Shown here one piece after another: positions 53,633 through 61,476 of a stretch of DNA of 64,000 nt (positions are counted from its first letter, which is position 1; every line of letters starts with the position of its first letter). Made by a program: the position numbers and the translations under genes. The stretch comes from Paracoccaceae bacterium (GTDB lineage: Bacteria; Pseudomonadota; Alphaproteobacteria; Rhodobacterales; Rhodobacteraceae). The stretch is taken from the NCBI GenBank assembly GCA_002709405.1, contig PAQV01000050.1, positions 1-64,000 on the forward strand. Direction: 5' to 3'. A model generated the notes under the pieces. The model was not told the origin of the DNA, made no database searches, and was given only the letters and a program-made list of their open reading frames with translations.

Positions 53633-53692
53633 GGCCTGGCCGCCCCGGATCGGTGCGCGGGCCGGGCGCGGCGTGACGTCGGACCGTCACAG

Positions 53693-53710
53693 GTCATCCT
53701 TGCGGATGAC
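53693..53710. promoter_or_regulatory. Hairpin in the divergent GAK promoter region
   Basis: GTCATCC-TTGC-GGATGAC is a perfect 7-bp inverted repeat 60 bp upstream of the minus-strand cluster and 157 bp upstream of the CofD-like gene. It could be an operator or a leader hairpin. The rest of the 234-bp divergent region (53633-53866) shows no clear -10/-35 pair. Confidence 0.35.
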
Positions 53711-53866
53711 GGCGCGGGCCGCGACGCGTATGGATGGCAGGGCGCCTGGAGGATCGTTTCTGGGGCCATGGGGGTTTATCCCCGACAAGCGCAACATTTC
53801 CAAGACGGATCGGCCAGATCGGGCAGGGGTCGGGGCAAACCGGCAAAGCGGGAACAGGTACAGGCC

Positions 53867-55075
53867 ATGACCAGCATACGGATCGAACGCGACATCGCGC
53901 TGCCCGATGCCCTGCGGGTGTCGCGGGCGCTGAGCACGCCGCACCTTGGCCCGCGCATCCTGTTCTTTTCGGGGGGCAGCGCGCTGAACGGGATCTCGCG
54001 CGAGCTGAAGAGGTACACGTTCAATTCCATCCACCTGATCACGCCCTTCGACAGTGGCGGATCCTCGCAGATCCTGCGCCGCAGCTTCAACATGCCCGCC
54101 GTGGGCGACCTGCGCAGCCGGCTGATGGCGCTTGCCGATGAAACGGTGCTGGGCCAGCCGGACATCTTCGCCCTGTTTTCCCACCGCCTGCCCGCGACGG
54201 ACACCGGGCTGAAGTCCGAGGTGCGGGCCATGACCGAGGGCAAGCACCCGCTGGTCAAGGCCATCGGGCGGCCCATGCGGACGCTTATCCAGTCCTTCCT
54301 GCAGGATTTCACCGACAAGGCCCCGGTCGGGTTCGATTACCGCAACGCCTCGATCGGCAACCTGATCATCGCCGGAGGCTACCTGGGCAACGACAGGGCC
54401 CTGGAACCGGTTCTGTTCCTGATGTCCAAGATGGTCGATGTGCGCGGCACGGTGCGCTCGGTCGTGGACGCTAACTTGCAATTGGGCGTCGACCTGGACG
54501 ACGGCCGGCGGATCATCGGCCAGCGCGAGATCACCGGCAAGGAAGTCCCGCCTCTGGACGCCCGCATCACCCGGGCGTTTCTGAGCGACGGCACCGGCGC
54601 CTTGCGCCCGGGCGACGTGACCTTGCCCAAAAGAAACCGGCGGATGATCGGCCAGGCGGACGTGATCTGCTATCCGCCGGGCAGCCTGTATTCCAGCGTC
54701 ATCGCCAACCTGCTGCCCGCCGGCGTCGGCCGGGCCGTGGCGGCGCAGGGCGTGCCCAAGATCTACCTGCCCAGCCTGGGGGCCGACCCAGAGGCCCTGG
54801 GCCACAGCCTGGCCGACCAGGTGCAGGCCCTGGTGACGCCATTGCGCGCCGATATGGGGGCCGATACGGGCACCAATACAGGCGACAATCCCGCCGATCT
54901 GCCCGTCCGGCGCTTTGTAACCCATGTCCTGTGCGACCTGTCCTGCGATCCCGCCGCCTGCGACGTGGTCACCGCCCGCCACGGCATCCCCTGCCTGCGC
55001 CTGCCCCTGGCCGGGGATGTGCCCGGCCGCTACGACCCCAAGCTGGCCTGCGAGGCGCTGGTCTCGGTCGCCTGA
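53867..55075 (+). CDS. GAK-type system CofD-like protein
   Basis: A 402-residue protein of the CofD/UPF0052 fold. ILFFSGGSALNGISREL near residue 30 is the phosphate-binding start, HLITPFDSGGSSQILRRSF is the CofD DSGG motif, and FDYRNASIGNLIIAGGYL and ICYPPGSLYSSVIANLLP are further conserved blocks. CofD transfers phospholactate (or a PEP-derived group) to the deazaflavin Fo, while relatives in the YvcK branch bind UDP-sugars, so the ligand here is open. The ATG at 53867 is chosen; an in-frame extension to 53237 only covers the antisense of the neighbour. It is divergent from the kinase cluster. Confidence 0.82.
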   Translation: MTSIRIERDIALPDALRVSRALSTPHLGPRILFFSGGSALNGISRELKRYTFNSIHLITPFDSGGSSQILRRSFNMPAVGDLRSRLMALADETVLGQPDIFALFSHRLPATDTGLKSEVRAMTEGKHPLVKAIGRPMRTLIQSFLQDFTDKAPVGFDYRNASIGNLIIAGGYLGNDRALEPVLFLMSKMVDVRGTVRSVVDANLQLGVDLDDGRRIIGQREITGKEVPPLDARITRAFLSDGTGALRPGDVTLPKRNRRMIGQADVICYPPGSLYSSVIANLLPAGVGRAVAAQGVPKIYLPSLGADPEALGHSLADQVQALVTPLRADMGADTGTNTGDNPADLPVRRFVTHVLCDLSCDPAACDVVTARHGIPCLRLPLAGDVPGRYDPKLACEALVSVA

Positions 55076-55168
55076 CGCGGCCTTGGGTCGGACCTTCGGT
55101 CTCTCGATCGGATGAACGCACAGGTTGGCGTTGTTTTTGCCGTGGGGCTGCAACCGGGGGTGGTCAAG

Positions 55169-55186
55169 GTCACAGTTTTATGACAG
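55169..55186 (-). promoter_or_regulatory. Candidate Pho box (PhoB site)
   Basis: Read on the minus strand the sequence is CTGTCATAAAACTGTGAC: two 7-bp direct repeats separated by an AAAA spacer, close to the PhoB consensus CTGTCAT-N4-CTGTCAT. It lies 188 bp before the CHAD gene but in inverted orientation to it, and 94 bp after the CofD-like stop. The rest of the 298-bp gap (55076-55373) shows no other clear signal. Confidence 0.5.
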
Positions 55187-55373
55187 TTTCCGTGCCGGGC
55201 AGTAGGCGAGCCATGGCATAGAGCCGTCCCCCAGGGCGCGCGGACGTCATGTTCCGCCTCCATGGTATCGCTTCCTGCCTGCCCATCGCAAAGACCGCTT
55301 GTCCCGCATATGTTGGACACCTGGCGCAGGGGGCACCGGCGGATCCGGTGGCCCGACAACAGGAGGCTTTGAC

Positions 55374-56906
55374 ATGCTGGCGGACATAGCCCCATCCAAG
55401 CGCGTGTTCCTGGCCGGACAGCCGGGAGCGCGGCTGATCGGGGCCCATGTCGGCGCGGCGCGCATAGTGGCGGATGGTCCGGAATACGTGGTGCCGCTGG
55501 GTCTTCTGGATACGTTCGACGCCCAGGTCTCTGCCGCCGGCCATCTGCTGGTGAGCGTCGATGGCGGTCTGTGGATGGTGCCGGCCGATGCCCCGACGAT
55601 CACGCAGGACGGCGGCCGGCCGGGCTTTGTCCAGCAGATGGCCGCCGGGCCGGTGGCCGACCGGCTGGCTGCTCACGTCGACCCGCTGCGTACCCTGTTG
55701 CCGCTGGCCGGCGGCCAGCTTGCCCGCCAGGACATCAAGATGATCGACGACCTGGACAAGGTCGCGGCCCGGTGCCGCCTGTGGCGGTTCGAAACGGGAC
55801 CAGATCGCAGCGTCACGTTGATCGCCTTCCGGCCGGTGCGCGGCCATGGCCCCGAGATGGCCGAGCTGAAGCGGCTCGTGGCGTCGTTTGGCGCACCCCT
55901 GGCCAGCCCGGGCGCCGCCGCGCGCCGTCTGGCCGGGCCCGAGGCGGCCTATACCAACAAGCCGGTCACGCCGATGACCTCAAAGGACCGCGCCTTCGAC
56001 GTGGCCAACGCCTTTCTGCGGGCCAACCTGTCCACCGCCCGGCGCAACGAGGACGGGGTGATCCGCGATCTGGATACCGAGTTCCTGCACGATTACCGCG
56101 TGTCCCTGCGCCGCATCCGCTCGGTCCTGTCGCTGTTCAAGGAGGTCTATACCCCCGCCCGGACCGAGGCGCTGAAGGCGCGGTTCAGCGCCCTGATGGC
56201 CGACACGGGCCGTCTGCGCGATCTGGATGTCTACATGCTGGAACGGGACCGCTACGCCGCCTTGGTGCCCGAGCCTTTCCGCCCCGGGATCGAGGCCTTG
56301 TTCGACCACCTGGCCGCCGACCGCACGCGCGCCCAATCGGCCCTGTCGGCCCGCTTCCGGTCGCAGGCCTACCTGGACGAGCTCGCGTCTTTGACCGCAC
56401 TGCTGAAACACTCCGACCCGCAGGACCAGGGCCCGCGGGCCGGGCGCAAGGCCTATCCCTACGCGCAGGCGCTGATCTGGAAACGCTATCGCAAGGTGTG
56501 CAAGATCGCGCGCGGGATCGACGACGATACACCCGACGGACAGGTCCACGCCCTGCGCATCCAGTGCAAGAAACTGCGCTACCTGATCGAGTTCTTCGCC
56601 CCGCTGTTCGATGACAAGGACACGCAGAAGGTCGTCAAGTCCTTGAAGAGGCTTCAGAACACTCTGGGGAACTTCAACGATTACTCGGTCCAGCAGGTTG
56701 AGTTGCTGGATATCCTGGCCCGCCTGGACGAAGACTCGTCCGATGTGATCACACAGGCCGCGGGCCTTGGCGCGCTGGTCTCGGTTCTGCACCAGAAGCA
56801 GCTGGAGGAACGCGGGCGGGTGGCGGCCAGCTTCGCGGCCTTCGACGCGCCGGGTACCCGGCACCGGGTCCGCGCCCTGTTCAAGCCCGGAAAATCTGCC
56901 CGATGA
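55374..56906 (+). CDS. CHAD-domain protein with degenerate CYTH-like N terminus
   Basis: A 510-residue protein with a textbook AGGAGG ribosome site. Residues about 205-500 are a CHAD domain, an all-helical fold that binds polyphosphate. Its two His-containing signature helices are LHDYRVSLRRIRSVLSLFK and VHALRIQCKKLRYLIEFF, followed by the LQNTLGNFND block. The first 190 residues include LGLLDTFDAQVSAAGHLLVSV, reminiscent of the CYTH/triphosphate-tunnel pattern (FDTFDWRLYRAG) but without its acidic and basic tunnel residues, so catalysis by that part is unlikely. Its location beside the GAK-type genes and a Pho box points to a polyphosphate-linked role. Confidence 0.85.
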   Translation: MLADIAPSKRVFLAGQPGARLIGAHVGAARIVADGPEYVVPLGLLDTFDAQVSAAGHLLVSVDGGLWMVPADAPTITQDGGRPGFVQQMAAGPVADRLAAHVDPLRTLLPLAGGQLARQDIKMIDDLDKVAARCRLWRFETGPDRSVTLIAFRPVRGHGPEMAELKRLVASFGAPLASPGAAARRLAGPEAAYTNKPVTPMTSKDRAFDVANAFLRANLSTARRNEDGVIRDLDTEFLHDYRVSLRRIRSVLSLFKEVYTPARTEALKARFSALMADTGRLRDLDVYMLERDRYAALVPEPFRPGIEALFDHLAADRTRAQSALSARFRSQAYLDELASLTALLKHSDPQDQGPRAGRKAYPYAQALIWKRYRKVCKIARGIDDDTPDGQVHALRIQCKKLRYLIEFFAPLFDDKDTQKVVKSLKRLQNTLGNFNDYSVQQVELLDILARLDEDSSDVITQAAGLGALVSVLHQKQLEERGRVAASFAAFDAPGTRHRVRALFKPGKSAR

Positions 56907-56967
56907 CCGCCGCGCTGGCGATGCCGACACGGGCAGCGCTGTTGCCGGCCGGGTGCAGCCGGATCGC

Positions 56968-57906
56968 CTAGGTCGCAGGGACGGGCTGCCAGGCCCGGAT
57001 CAGCCGGGCCAGCTGCAACGAGGTGACCTGGCGCGCCGCCTCGGCCCGGGGCAGCCAGATGCGCTGGCGGTGGTTTTCGTCCCAGCGGGTATCGGGATCC
57101 ATGGCCGTGACCTGCATCGGGTAGACCGTGACGTGACAGGTGGCGCCCCATTTCTCGACCGGGTAGGTGCCCAGGGCCTCGGGCTGGACGTGGCCGGTCA
57201 GGCCGGCCTCTTCGAGAGCCTCTTGCGCGGCCGAGTCCTGCGGGCTCAGCCCGGGTTCGCAGATGCCCTTGGGAATGCCCCATTTGAGCCCGCTGCTGGA
57301 GGTGATCAGCAGCACCTCCGGAGCGCCGTTTTGCAGCCGATAGGGCAGGGCGGCGGATTGGGTATAGTAATAGGCGGGCCGGTCGCGGCGCTCGGCCGAA
57401 CCGGGCCAGGGGAAGCTGTCGGGCAGGTCGTCGGCCATGACGATCTGGTCCAGTCGGACGGTGTCGGCCGGGTCAAGTAGGTCGCCCGGACCGTGGGGGG
57501 CAAGGATCAGCCGGGCCAACGCGCCACGGCCCAGTTTCGGACCATTCGGCACCAAGTGCTGCAACAGGCGCGACATCGCGCCCGGATGACCGGCGCACAA
57601 CACGCGCGGCACGGGATGGGCGGCCAGTGCGGCCAGGTGATCCGCAACCGGGCCCTTGTAAAGCCGTGGGTCCGTCTCGATGCCCTGCGCGGTCCATCCC
57701 CCGGCCTTCAGGGCCTTTTCGGCGCTGACCAGGGCGCGCTGCGCCGGTGAGGCCAGGGTGACATCGGGGCGCAGGCCGGCCGCGCCCATCCAGGCGCCCA
57801 ACTTCTGGGCCTGCCGCTTGGCCCGGGATTTCAGCTCTCGCGCCGCGTCCGGATCGCCGGGCCGGGCCTTGCCGTGGGTCAGCAACAGGATCTCTCGGTC
57901 GGTCAT
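56968..57906 (-). CDS. Histidine phosphatase (SixA-like) and NUDIX hydrolase fusion
   Basis: A 312-residue two-domain protein. Residues 1-150 are SixA-like (ILLLTHGKARPGDPD..., TLASPAQRALVSAEKAL, LCAGHPGAMSRLLQHL). The catalytic His is kept, but the usual RHG/RHA Arg is Thr. Residues 180-312 are a NUDIX domain with GIPKGICEPGLSPQDSAAQEALEEAGLTG split as G-x5-L-x7-QEALEEAGL, a variant box keeping the EExG core. The NUDIX/SixA pairing is known from nucleotide and dinucleoside-polyphosphate hydrolases such as mycobacterial MutT1, in the opposite domain order. It is convergent with the CHAD gene and 60 bp from it. Confidence 0.85.
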   Translation of the reverse strand: MTDREILLLTHGKARPGDPDAARELKSRAKRQAQKLGAWMGAAGLRPDVTLASPAQRALVSAEKALKAGGWTAQGIETDPRLYKGPVADHLAALAAHPVPRVLCAGHPGAMSRLLQHLVPNGPKLGRGALARLILAPHGPGDLLDPADTVRLDQIVMADDLPDSFPWPGSAERRDRPAYYYTQSAALPYRLQNGAPEVLLITSSSGLKWGIPKGICEPGLSPQDSAAQEALEEAGLTGHVQPEALGTYPVEKWGATCHVTVYPMQVTAMDPDTRWDENHRQRIWLPRAEAARQVTSLQLARLIRAWQPVPAT

Positions 57907-57937
57907 GGGCGGTGCCATGGGCAAGGGGCGGGCATGG

Positions 57938-59116
57938 TCAGAACCTCTGGCCAACGTAGATGTAGGTCGTGATGTCGCCGTCGTGGGTCGAGGCCACGTC
58001 GACCGCGAAATCCACCGGAAACTTGCGCGACACGCGATAGCGCCCGCCCACGCCGGCGGCGGACAATGTCTCGGCCTCGCCCAGTTGCGACACCCCGTCG
58101 GCCACGCGCCCGGCCCCGGCAAAGACGGAATAGCCCAGGCGGCTTTCGCCGATCCGGCCTCGGTAGGCCATTTGCACCGACACCAGCGTGTCGGCGATGT
58201 AGCGGGTCGACGGGTAGCCCCGGAAGCGGTCGGACCCGCCCAGCGAGCAGGACAGGTAGAAGGGCGTTTCGTCCTGCACCCCGCAGGCGGTGAACAGGGT
58301 GGCCAGCACGCCTTGCCGCCCGACCGGCACGTAGGCGCCGACCTGCGCCAGCATCCGCCCGAAGGTCCGGTCCACATCGTCGAGAAAGCCCAGCCCGAAA
58401 CTGTCGGTCGCCCCGCCGAGCCCCAGCTTGACCGAGGCGTTCACCCCGCTGGTGGGATAGATCGTGTCGTCTCGGGTGTCGTAGCCCAGCACCAGGTCGG
58501 CCGTCAGGGACGAGATGCCGAAATCCGGGGCGAAATCCGCGGGCAGGGCCCCGCTGTTCGGGCCCAGCCTGCTTTCGATCAGGGCCAGGCCGATCCCCAC
58601 GGACCAGCGGTCGTCCCACTGGTAGGCCAGGCCCAGCCGGCCGAGCGCGCCGGTCTGCTCGATGGAAAACGGGGTGTCTCCGATATAGAGGTCATAGTTC
58701 AGATCGGCGTATCCGACGCCCGCCTTGATCGACCAGCGCCCGCCGGCAAAGTTCAGGCTGGCCCCGGCGGCATAGGCCTCGCTGCCGTTATCGGTTTTCA
58801 GAGCGCCCAGCCCGATGGTCGACGGGTCCGAACCCTCGTCGATCTTGAACAGGTAGCCGCCGCCAAGCGCCAGCCCAGTGCCCAGCGTCGGGTTGCGGAT
58901 CGGGATGGGGGCCACGATGACCGACCCGCTGCGGACCCCGGCCGCGCCCGCCTGGCCGCTTTCCATCTGGTCCAGCGACTGGGTCTGCAGCGCGCTTTGG
59001 GCGGTGGCCCGGGTCGGGGCGGATACCAATGCCGGCATCGCCACCAGCGCCGCGATCAGCGGCAGGGCCGTGCGGGTGGCGGCACGGTGAAAGGGGGTGC
59101 GGCGGGTCATGGGCAC
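57938..59116 (-). CDS. Outer-membrane Omp85/surface-antigen beta-barrel protein
   Basis: A 392-residue outer-membrane protein. A signal peptide (hydrophobic core LPLIAALVAMPALVSA, ending TRATAQS) is followed by alternating beta-strands such as SVIVAPIPIRNPTLGTGLALGGGYLF and TADLVLGYDTRDDTIYPTSG. The strand-loop motif RFRGYPSTRYIADTLVSVQMAYRG is the RG[FY] signature of the BamA/TamA barrel, and the chain ends in aromatic Phe (IYVGQRF) as outer-membrane barrels do. No POTRA domain fits in the roughly 70 residues before the barrel. Its role may be secretion of, or a pore for, a product of the neighbouring genes. Confidence 0.85.
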   Translation of the reverse strand: MPMTRRTPFHRAATRTALPLIAALVAMPALVSAPTRATAQSALQTQSLDQMESGQAGAAGVRSGSVIVAPIPIRNPTLGTGLALGGGYLFKIDEGSDPSTIGLGALKTDNGSEAYAAGASLNFAGGRWSIKAGVGYADLNYDLYIGDTPFSIEQTGALGRLGLAYQWDDRWSVGIGLALIESRLGPNSGALPADFAPDFGISSLTADLVLGYDTRDDTIYPTSGVNASVKLGLGGATDSFGLGFLDDVDRTFGRMLAQVGAYVPVGRQGVLATLFTACGVQDETPFYLSCSLGGSDRFRGYPSTRYIADTLVSVQMAYRGRIGESRLGYSVFAGAGRVADGVSQLGEAETLSAAGVGGRYRVSRKFPVDFAVDVASTHDGDITTYIYVGQRF

Positions 59117-59256
59117 TGCATCTTCCGGTTGCAGACAGCATGGACCGGAAGAGCGCCCGGGGGCAATGCGTCAGCCGGAAGCGGGGGCCGGAACGCCGTG
59201 CATGTTGCAGACCGCCGACACCTGGCGAAGGTCTACTGCGCCCATGCACAGGACAA

Positions 59257-59276
59257 CCGGGCCCCGCAGGGCCCGG
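59257..59276 (-). terminator. Hairpin downstream of the sulfatase gene
   Basis: CCGGGCCC-CGCA-GGGCCCGG is a perfect 8-bp stem with a 4-base loop, 20 bases past the sulfatase stop on the minus strand. It probably ends or stabilises the sulfatase message ahead of the Omp85-like gene. Confidence 0.6.
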
Positions 59277-59296
59277 CATCGTGGAACAGGCGTCGA

Positions 59297-60946
59297 TCAG
59301 TTACCCGTGGGCAGGCCGATTGTCACGCCGTCTTTCTGCAGAGCATCGCGGACGTATTCGAACCGCTGGTATTGGGTCAGGGTGGCCGGGTCGGAATAGG
59401 TTTCCGACTGCAGCTGACGCGGCGGATACTTGACGTAGGTCTTCATCAGGGCCGACACCGATTCATTGGCCGGAACCACCGCCCAGGTGCTTTCGGTGAA
59501 GGTGGTCATGAAGATGTCATAGCGCTCTTGCGGGTCGGACAGCAGGTCGAAGACCTGGGGCACGGTCGCCACGTAGCTCGACGCCCCCTTCCAGCCGAGG
59601 TTGGTGTCGGCCGCCAGGCCGCCGGTCTGGGCCCCGTCGTCTCCGCGCAGGTTGAAGACGTACTTGAACGCTCCCACGCGCACGGCGCCGGGGGTCAGCT
59701 CGTCTTCGGTGAAGTAGAACCAGTCCTTGCGCGCGCTGTCGCCGCTGCCCGTCCAGACCGGCGTCATGTCGTAGCTGTCGAACATGATCGGCTGGCCCTC
59801 GCGGTCCTCGGTCGGCAGGTCCTGCCCGGCGATCGAGGCAAAGGTGGCCATCAGGTCCAGCCCGCCGGTGATGTCGTGGCTGACCTCGCCCCCGGCAACC
59901 TGGGCGGGCCAGCGGACGATGGCCGGCACCCGGCTGCCGCCTTCGCGGACGGTGCCCTTGGTCGAGCGGAACGGGGTATAGCCGCTGTCGGGATAGACGT
60001 CCTGCCAGGCCCCGTTGTCCACGGTGTAGAAGACCACCGTGTTGTCGGCCAGGCCAAGCGCGTCCAGCTTGTCGATGGCGGCCCCGATCCGGGCGTTCAG
60101 TTCCGGCACTGCATCGGCATAGGGCGATTTCGAGATCGACTTGCCCTCGTAATCCGGGTGGGGAAGGTTCGGCTGGTGGTTCTTCATGAAGTTGACGTTG
60201 ATGAAGAACGGCGTGTCGGGCTTGGCGGCGGCATCTTCGAGAAAGTCGAACGCGGCCTGTTGGACATAGCCGCCGATGTACTTGATGCCGACCTTGCCGT
60301 CGTCGAAGGTATCCGCGTCACCGATGACCTTGAAATCCTCGGTCGCGGTTTCGCCCACGTTGCCCGACAGCGAGCCGGTGGTGATCTTGGCGAAGGTCTC
60401 GCGCAGCTCGGGGCTCATGTTCTTGTGCCAGGCCGGATCGGGGTAGGTATAGGCGTTCAGGTGATAGAGGAACGCGTATTTCATCTGGTCGTAGCCCTGG
60501 GCGTTTGGCAGCGCGTAATCCGATTCTCCCAGGTGCCATTTGCCGGTGAAATAGGTGTCGTAGCCGGCCTCTTTCAGGACCGAGGCCAGCGTCCATTCCG
60601 CCGCCGGCAGACCGCCGCCCTGGCCCTGGAAGGCCACCGTGGTCATGCCCGACCGGTTCGGGATGCGCCCGGTCTGGATCGCGGCGCGGCCCGGGGTGCA
60701 GGAGGGTTGCCCGTAGAAATTGGTGAAGGTCATGCCCTCGGAGGCCAGCTTGTCGAAATTCGGCGTGGGCATCCCCCGGCCTTCACCGCCCAGGTAGGGC
60801 CCCAGGTCCCCCCAGCCGGTGTCGTCCGAAACGATCAGAAGGATGTTCGGCTTGGGTGTCGGCGCAGCGGTGTCGCTGCCCTGGACCAGGGCCGGGCCGG
60901 CCCCGCGCCAGAGCGCTGGCCGGGTGTTGTGAACAGTCGTCATCAT
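59297..60946 (-). CDS. Type I (formylglycine) sulfatase
   Basis: A 549-residue arylsulfatase-family enzyme that hydrolyses sulfate esters. The start of the fold is PNILLIVSDDTGWGDLG (metal Asp pair), and the modification motif is CTPGRAAIQTGRIP (CxPxR), where Cys becomes formylglycine. FTGKWHLGESDY and FFINVNFMKNHQP carry further active-site residues. The N terminus lacks a hydrophobic signal peptide, unlike most periplasmic sulfatases, so it is either cytosolic or its signal is missing. I chose ATG 60946; a GTG at 60952 would add two residues. A maturase gene is not seen in this window. Confidence 0.88.
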   Translation of the reverse strand: MMTTVHNTRPALWRGAGPALVQGSDTAAPTPKPNILLIVSDDTGWGDLGPYLGGEGRGMPTPNFDKLASEGMTFTNFYGQPSCTPGRAAIQTGRIPNRSGMTTVAFQGQGGGLPAAEWTLASVLKEAGYDTYFTGKWHLGESDYALPNAQGYDQMKYAFLYHLNAYTYPDPAWHKNMSPELRETFAKITTGSLSGNVGETATEDFKVIGDADTFDDGKVGIKYIGGYVQQAAFDFLEDAAAKPDTPFFINVNFMKNHQPNLPHPDYEGKSISKSPYADAVPELNARIGAAIDKLDALGLADNTVVFYTVDNGAWQDVYPDSGYTPFRSTKGTVREGGSRVPAIVRWPAQVAGGEVSHDITGGLDLMATFASIAGQDLPTEDREGQPIMFDSYDMTPVWTGSGDSARKDWFYFTEDELTPGAVRVGAFKYVFNLRGDDGAQTGGLAADTNLGWKGASSYVATVPQVFDLLSDPQERYDIFMTTFTESTWAVVPANESVSALMKTYVKYPPRQLQSETYSDPATLTQYQRFEYVRDALQKDGVTIGLPTGN

Positions 60947-61007
60947 GAACACCCAGTTTGATGATTATGACTTTGATCAGGCGACGCGAGGCCCTGTCCG
61001 GCCTGCG

Positions 61008-61265
61008 TCAGTCGGTACGTGGAACCCGGGGCGCCAACCGGTCCAGCCGGTCGGTGATCTTGGCCTCGAGCTCGGCCAGCAGGGCTTCGAAGTCCCGGAT
61101 CCGTTCGTCCAACGGATCGTTGCAGGCCCGAAAGGCGCGCAAGGCCTCGACCGCTTCGCAATGATCCGAGCACAAAGCCCCGAACCCGGCATCGCGCAGC
61201 CGGGCAAAGTGAATTTCGAGTTCCCGGTGCGGATAACGTGACAGGAGGGGGTGGCATAAATCCAT
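61008..61265 (-). CDS. Small hypothetical protein with a coiled-coil-like C terminus
   Basis: An 85-residue frame starting MDLCHPLLSRYPHRELEIHF. It contains CSDHCEAVEALRAFRACNDPLDERIRDFEALLAELEAKITDRLDRL, with heptad-like leucines suggesting an amphipathic helix. The ATG at 61265 is the best internal start; a longer frame to 61544 overlaps the divergent regulator's leader and is unconvincing. There is no clear Shine-Dalgarno. I do not recognise the family. It lies 61 bp upstream of the sulfatase gene and may be co-transcribed with it. Confidence 0.45.
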   Translation of the reverse strand: MDLCHPLLSRYPHRELEIHFARLRDAGFGALCSDHCEAVEALRAFRACNDPLDERIRDFEALLAELEAKITDRLDRLAPRVPRTD

Positions 61266-61476
61266 GACCGACGAACAAATGTTGTGGAAACAGCCCAAGA
61301 TGCCGAAAGTTAACCTGGGGTCGAACCCATGCCGGCTCAGCTTGGCGCGGTCGGGAGGCGGGCGGGAGTAACCAACACGTTGCTTACGGTCCTTATGGCC
61401 CGGCACGCAGGGTCTGTACCCGGTCCGGTTGTGTCGTTGTGTCAAAGAGTTGCCAGTAACAGCGAGGCGCCCGGTC

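Noticed and set aside
53686-53692. A second Pho-box half-site (CTGTGAC, minus strand) upstream of the PhoU-like fusion gene
   Set aside because: Only one 7-bp half matches; the 11-bp-spaced partner on either side does not, so it is probably chance.
57680-60961. A 1093-codon plus-strand open frame
   Set aside because: It runs antisense across the NUDIX, Omp85-like and sulfatase genes, has the low-complexity Gly/Arg/His/Gln composition of a GC-rich shadow frame, and matches no family.
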